Part shown: positions 40,801 through 43,946 of the stretch, in pieces
How the letters are laid out: every line of letters starts with the position of its first letter
Position numbering within the stretch: position 1 is the stretch's first letter
Source: JANLSO01 sp031362405
GTDB taxonomy: Bacteria > Actinomycetota > Thermoleophilia > Miltoncostaeales > Miltoncostaeaceae
NCBI GenBank assembly: GCA_031362405.1
Contig: JANLSO010000027.1
Coordinates: 1-43,946, forward strand
DNA: 43,946 bases
Direction of reading: 5' to 3'
Made by a program: the position numbers and the translations under genes
The notes under the pieces: model-generated
What the model saw: the letters and a program-made list of their open reading frames with translations, nothing else
What the model was told of the DNA's origin: nothing
Databases searched by the model: none

Positions 40801-40997
40801 GTGAGAAGCGACTCCACCTCCTCGGTGGACATCCCGAAGCCTTCGGTCTGCACCTCGACAAAAGGCGGTGCGAACTCGGGAAATACGTCGACCGGAGTGT
40901 CATCGATCTGGGTGACCCCGTAGGCCATCATTCCGGCCGCCAGGGCGAGCACCAGGAACCTGAACTTCAGGCTCGAGCCGATGATCCAGCGCATCAT
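37890..40997 (-). CDS. RND-superfamily efflux permease (CusA/HME-like)
   Basis: A full-length 1,035-residue RND permease. It shows the N-terminal TM, then DDTPVDVFPEFAPPFVEVQTE and ESLLTVPLEQSLN (pore-domain start), and the TM4 proton-relay region GFVIAVGVVVDDSIIDIENVVRR with the acidic pair. A second half has an equivalent periplasmic loop and the closing LGGLVTSTLLNLFVVPSVYLRYG. The pattern is nearest to heavy-metal (HME/CusA) permeases, but the methionine metal path is not evident, so substrate is open. In an actinobacterium without a classical outer membrane such pumps likely export to the cell wall. ATG 40997 (or 40994) lies 14 bases after the mini-adaptor stop; the frameshifted adaptor follows after 48 bases. 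Confidence 0.93.
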   Translation of the reverse strand: MMRWIIGSSLKFRFLVLALAAGMMAYGVTQIDDTPVDVFPEFAPPFVEVQTEGFGMSTEEVESLLTVPLEQSLNSTPGVETLRSKSVPGLSSIKLIFAQGTDPVQARQFVNERVAAAVPTLPQAAGLPWTLPPLSATSRALKIGLTSDVYSLNDLSMITYWKIRWRLLRVPGVANVVIWGNRFKQIQVQTDPKLLRKHGVTLEEASTVASEALEFGLLRYTTAAKTRVGGFIETPSQRLPIDHVLGGIGPQGLAAIAVNDHKKADGTPLLLGDLGRVVYDHQPLIGDAVINSRQGLMLIVEKLPWGNTLDVTRGVEDALDEMRPGLKGIEVDSTIFRPATFIELSIDNLAKAMLIGSLLVVVVLGAFLFEWRAALISLVSIPLSLMAAGLVLRAMGETINTMVLAGFVIAVGVVVDDSIIDIENVVRRLREHRRAGTADDVSTARVILSASLEVRNAMVYATLIIVLAVLPIFFLTGLSGAFFKPLVLAYGLAVLASMLVAITVTPALSLILLRNVPLERRDPPLTRWLQGIYGRALAAIIRRPRPALAATALTIVAGLGVVPFLGQSLLPEFKERDFLMHWVTKPGTSHAENVRIGIQASRELRAIPGVRNFGSHIGRAIEGDEVYGVNFSENWISIDPNVDYDTTRNAVEAAVEGYPGLRRDVQTYLGERIKEVVAGSSNAIVVRVFGPDVRGLRARAKEVEAALAKIPDIKDLHTDLQVELPHISVTPRLDDAARYGLKPGDIRRAAATIVSGDEVSDIHRDGKVYDIMVWSLPRYRSSVTAIRNLSLDTSTGGHIPLKAVADVTVEPTPNAISREDNSRSIDVSLSPDGRSLGAVAADVDRTLAAVDLPVGYHTSVLGEYEERKTAVRRMTLLGVGAAIGIFLMLQASFGRTKLAGLSFLTLPFALVGGVLAAAWTGGIISLGSLVGFFTVFGIAARNGILLINHYQHLQREEGMPFGAELVLRGARERLAPILMTALATGLALVPLVISGEIPGAEIEYPMAIVILGGLVTSTLLNLFVVPSVYLRYGEE

Positions 40998-41011
40998 GGC
41001 CCGAGCCCCCT

Positions 41012-41494
41012 TCAGCCCTTACCGAAGTCGATCTCAGCGCCGAAGAGCTCGGCGCCGCCAACGGAGACGACCTTGGTGCCGATCGGCGGCCCGCTCGTGA
41101 GGACCGCCACCACCCCGTTCACCGTCGACACACCCACCTTCTTGCGCACGTAGGTCAGGGGCGCGGAGTTGACGTAGGTCCACGCGATGCCCTCGGGGTC
41201 GTAGACGACCGCCGAGTAGGGAATCACCGTGCGACCCTTGTCGCCTGCCCGTACCGAGGCGGTCACCAGCCCAAGCCGCGCGATGGCGGGCTTCTCCAGC
41301 GTGAGAGTGCTCACCCCGGTCGCGCTGGCCGGCCCGACCTCGGCGGGCGAGTAACCATCATCGCTACCCGATGCGCCGGCATCGCCGTTCACCGCGGCGT
41401 AAAGGCCGAAGGCCACAAGGGCGGTGATCAGCGCGCCAGCGATGAGCGACCACCCTCTGCGCGTCGCGGTGGTCTTGGTCTCGGTGGTGCCCAT
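41012..41494 (-). CDS. Mini RND adaptor subunit (membrane-fusion-like)
   Basis: A 160-residue protein: an N-terminal TM (~15-34: LIAGALITALVAFGLYAAV), a Ser/Gly/Asp linker, then one region resembling the beta-barrel and membrane-proximal part of CusB-type adaptors (LTLEKPAIARLGLVTASVRA, TVIPYSAVVYDPEGIAWTYV, VAVLTSGPPIGTKVVSVGGAELFGAEI). It lacks the lipoyl and alpha-hairpin parts of a normal 350-400-residue adaptor, which makes sense where there is no TolC-like partner. ATG 41494 has AAGGAGG about 6 nt upstream, lying within the end of the preceding permease gene, and begins 3 bases after its stop. It sits between the two RND permease genes and may serve either or both. Confidence 0.8.
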   Translation of the reverse strand: MGTTETKTTATRRGWSLIAGALITALVAFGLYAAVNGDAGASGSDDGYSPAEVGPASATGVSTLTLEKPAIARLGLVTASVRAGDKGRTVIPYSAVVYDPEGIAWTYVNSAPLTYVRKKVGVSTVNGVVAVLTSGPPIGTKVVSVGGAELFGAEIDFGKG

Positions 41495-41497
41495 TCT

Positions 41498-43825
41498 TCA
41501 CCCTCCTTCGGTGATGGCGGTGGGCGGATTACCCGACGCGCGACGCGGCGCGCCGGCCCGCGAGCCGAAACGGAGATAGAGGTTCGGCATGACGAACAGG
41601 CTGAGCGCCGTCGAGGCGATCAGCCCACCGAGCACGACCACCGCGATCGGATGCGCGAACTCCTGCCCTGCCCGCGCACCCGTGAAAAGCAGCGGCACCA
41701 GGGCCAGCGCCGTGGCGAGCGCGGTCACGACGATCGGCAGGAAACGCTCACGCGCGCCGCGCGACACCATCTCGCGACCGAACGCCATGCCCTCGTGGTC
41801 CTCGAGGTGGCGATAGCGAGAGAACAGGAGGATCACGTTGCGTCCGGCGATCGCCAGCACTGCCGCGAAGGCCACCACCGAGGCGAGGGTGATGTCATCG
41901 CCCATCAGGGTCGCGGCGATCACACCCCCGGCGAGCGCGGTGATCAACGCCACGAAGACAAGCGACGCGACGCGCCAGCTTGCGAAGGCGGCCTGCAGGA
42001 GCAAGAGCACGCCGACGCCTGCGGCGATGCCCGCCCCGATCATGAGCGTCCGCGCATCGGCGTCGACCGTCGGCTCGCCGCGTACCTCTACGTGGTGCTC
42101 CACGGGGAACGCGACATCGCCCATGCGGGAACGGATGTCGCGGATCACCGCGTCGGCGCCACGCCCATCGAGGGCGAGCCCGATCCTGATCCGGCGTGAG
42201 ACCGCCTCGTGGCGGATGACCGCAGGGCTCGCGACCAGCGCCACGTCGGCGACCGCACTCAGGGGCACGCTGCCCCCGGTCGGCGCGTTCAGCGGCAGGC
42301 GCTCAATGTCGGTGAGGCTGTGCCGGGACTCCGGCTGGGTCCAGACGGCGACTTGGAACACCTTCTGTTCTTCGAACAGGCTGCCGACCTCGAGGCCGGC
42401 CAGCAGCGTCGCGGCCTCGCGACGCACATCGCCGGGCGACAGTCCGTAGCGCTGAGCACGACCCAGGTCGACGGTGATCTGGACGTGGGGCTGGGCGATC
42501 TCCCCCTCGATGTCGACGGCCTTCACCCCATCGATCTCGCCGAGGATCGCGCCGATCTCCTCGGCCTTGGCCCGTAGGACATCGAGTTTCGGCCCGAAGA
42601 CGGTGACGGTCACCGGATCGTCGGAGCCGGTCTCGGCGCGACGGACGCTCACTCGTTCATAGGTCTCGACGGCGCTGGCAAGGCCGGGGTAGCCGGCCGC
42701 GACGTTCTCGACGGCTCTCCGCGTCGGCGCGTAGGCGGCGTCGGCGGTCAGTTTGACGAAAACCTCAGCCGCGTTGATATCGCCCACCTGGTCACCCAAG
42801 ATCGCCCGGCCGACCTGTCCGGTCGCGTTCTCGACCCCCGGCGTCGCGCGCAGCTCACGCGTGAACCGCTCGGTGATGCGGGCCATCTCCGGCGCGGACG
42901 TACCGGGCGGGGCGTCCCACCGGACCACCAGGTTGCGGTCTTCGAACTCGGGGAGCTGCGAGCGTCCAAGGAACGGTAGGCATACCGCGCCCACGACGAC
43001 GAGCGCGGCGGCGGCGGCGAACGCGACGATGGGTCGCAGGGTCACGCGATCGAGGGCAGACGAGTAGGCGGCCTGAAGACGCCGTGCGATGGGAGACTCA
43101 TGAGCCTCGGCGCTCGAACGCGAGAACAGCAGCGCCGCGAGCGCCGGCGTTACCGTGAGCGCGACGATGAAGGCCGCCACGACGGCCATGGCGTACGCCA
43201 AGGCGAGCGGCTCGAGCAGCGCACCCGAGACGCCGGCCATGAAAACGATCGGCAGCAGCGGCAAAAGGGCGATCAACGCCGCGTAGAGCCCGACGCGATG
43301 CACCTCGAACGTGCCGTCGAAGATGACCTGCGACGCGGGCCGCTCGTCTCCCCGTGACCGCTGCTCGCGCCGCTGTCGGACGACGTTCTCCATACCGATG
43401 ATCGCCTCGTCGATGACGACGACGAGCGAGATCACCAAACCCGCCATGACCATCGCGTTGACGGTGTGCCCGGCCAGGCTCACGACCAGGGCCGCCGCGG
43501 TCATCGACAGGCCGATGGCGATGGTGCTCACGAGCGCCGCGCGCCAGCTGTAAAGCAACGCGAGCACCACGAGGATTCCGAGCACCGCACCGATGATCAT
43601 CACGATCGTCAGGTTGTCGACCGAGTTCACGATGTAGCCGGAGGGCCGGAAGACGTTCGTGTCGACGGTGATGCCCGCAAGGCCCGGCCGGAGGTCGTCG
43701 AGTGCGGCCTCGACGTCGCGGCTCACCTCCAGAGTGTCGGCTCCGGGGAACTTCTCGATCACGAGAAGGACGCCCGGCCCACCCCGAAGGACCGCGTCGC
43801 CGATCAGCGGCGGGTGGCCCTCGAC
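41498..43825 (-). CDS. Second RND-superfamily efflux permease (N-terminally truncated)
   Basis: A 775-residue remainder of an RND permease, paralogous to the full-length one downstream: HPPLIGDAVLRGGPG aligns with HQPLIGDAVINSRQG of the other, the TM4 relay reads GLVISLVVVIDEAIIGMENVV (Asp-Glu in place of Asp-Asp), and it ends with LGGLIASTALSLFVMPNLYLRFG and a short basic tail. About 275 N-terminal residues are missing: coding similarity stops at 43825, where AT-rich DNA begins, and a TAA follows in frame eight codons upstream (plus 43847-43849). The first in-frame ATG (43762) lies inside the conserved domain and is unlikely to be the true start. It is the first gene of the efflux operon, so the promoter is not visible. 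Confidence 0.88.
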   Translation of the reverse strand, partial: VEGHPPLIGDAVLRGGPGVLLVIEKFPGADTLEVSRDVEAALDDLRPGLAGITVDTNVFRPSGYIVNSVDNLTIVMIIGAVLGILVVLALLYSWRAALVSTIAIGLSMTAAALVVSLAGHTVNAMVMAGLVISLVVVIDEAIIGMENVVRQRREQRSRGDERPASQVIFDGTFEVHRVGLYAALIALLPLLPIVFMAGVSGALLEPLALAYAMAVVAAFIVALTVTPALAALLFSRSSAEAHESPIARRLQAAYSSALDRVTLRPIVAFAAAAALVVVGAVCLPFLGRSQLPEFEDRNLVVRWDAPPGTSAPEMARITERFTRELRATPGVENATGQVGRAILGDQVGDINAAEVFVKLTADAAYAPTRRAVENVAAGYPGLASAVETYERVSVRRAETGSDDPVTVTVFGPKLDVLRAKAEEIGAILGEIDGVKAVDIEGEIAQPHVQITVDLGRAQRYGLSPGDVRREAATLLAGLEVGSLFEEQKVFQVAVWTQPESRHSLTDIERLPLNAPTGGSVPLSAVADVALVASPAVIRHEAVSRRIRIGLALDGRGADAVIRDIRSRMGDVAFPVEHHVEVRGEPTVDADARTLMIGAGIAAGVGVLLLLQAAFASWRVASLVFVALITALAGGVIAATLMGDDITLASVVAFAAVLAIAGRNVILLFSRYRHLEDHEGMAFGREMVSRGARERFLPIVVTALATALALVPLLFTGARAGQEFAHPIAVVVLGGLIASTALSLFVMPNLYLRFGSRAGAPRRASGNPPTAITEGG

Positions 43826-43946
43826 TAAGTTAAAGAAAATGTTATTTTATATCATCGATGATGAAATATTTAGGTACTCACATTAAGTTTGGGGGTTTCT
43901 TCAAAGGAAAGAGCCAATTCTTCCAAATAGCTTGTAAAGTTTTTGC
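43826..43946. other. Abrupt AT-rich segment, foreign or chimeric
   Basis: The last ~120 bases switch from very GC-rich to strongly AT-rich DNA within a few bases, in the middle of an RND gene. A perfect 12-bp palindrome, ATCATCGATGAT, sits at 43851-43862. Two frames are open: ATG 43858 to the right edge, and a leftward frame entering at 43944 and ending with SFEETPKLNVST and TAA at 43872-43870, which looks the more protein-like. Neither can be assigned. Assembly chimera is the first explanation; an inserted element is the other. Confidence 0.7.

Noticed and set aside
43761..43762. ATG 43762 as the true start of the second RND permease
   Set aside because: It lies inside the conserved porter domain (after HPPLIGDAV), so the gene is truncated rather than naturally short.

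Overview
The window is GC-rich, densely packed bacterial DNA with actinobacterial habits: LexA boxes of the CGAAC-N4-GTTCG type, many GTG starts, 4-base ATGA/GTGA gene overlaps, an ImuB/DnaE2 mutasome with its small DUF6504-like companion, and a phasin/XRE pair of the actinobacterial kind. It most resembles an actinomycete or Thermoleophilia-like organism that stores polyhydroxyalkanoate (PHA); the exact lineage cannot be read from the sequence. No rRNA, tRNA, CRISPR array, transposase or origin was seen.

Layout. 1-1912: the end of an unknown gene, a membrane-anchored hypothetical protein, an ArfB-type ribosome-rescue hydrolase and a nitroreductase. 1963-8914: an SOS mutagenesis block (ImuB-like, DUF6504-like, a Cache-type chemoreceptor, DnaE2); imuB and dnaE2 each carry an identical 14-bp LexA box directly abutting the ATG. 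8911-11312: a class-A-fold serine hydrolase with an MmcQ/YjbR protein, a secreted CAP protein and dodecin. 11485-19823: a PHA locus. A leftward crotonase-thiolase pair diverges from a rightward operon of a PhaQ-like PadR repressor, a PhaR/PhaE-like subunit with a histone-H1-like tail, a class III/IV-type PhaC, PhaJ, a 3-hydroxyacyl-CoA dehydrogenase and a class I PhaC. A separately promoted phasin-XRE pair follows. 19839-27413: a KAS III enzyme fused to an unrecognised N-terminal domain diverges from a single-chain, eukaryote-like acyl-CoA carboxylase of 1,828 residues. 27439-32567: an A-type Fe-S carrier, an RraA/prenyltransferase-repeat fusion, a luciferase-like monooxygenase, and a UBP zinc-finger/thioredoxin-reductase-like pair without a CxxC. 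32587-43825: a leftward efflux operon (two RND permeases, a mini adaptor, a frameshifted peptidoglycan-binding HlyD adaptor, a MacB-like ABC pair, a lipoprotein). 43826-43946 is abruptly AT-rich and looks foreign or chimeric.

How it works together. PhaJ, the dehydrogenase, thiolase and crotonase can link beta-oxidation intermediates to the two PHA synthases; phasin and the PhaR/E-like protein would coat granules; PhaQ and the XRE protein are the likely local regulators. The carboxylase and the KAS III fusion suggest that acyl-CoA/acyl-ACP supply is encoded next door. In the SOS block, damage-induced LexA cleavage would release ImuB and DnaE2 together. Several genes without a Shine-Dalgarno have a -10-like hexamer 7 nt before the start codon, which suggests leaderless transcripts.
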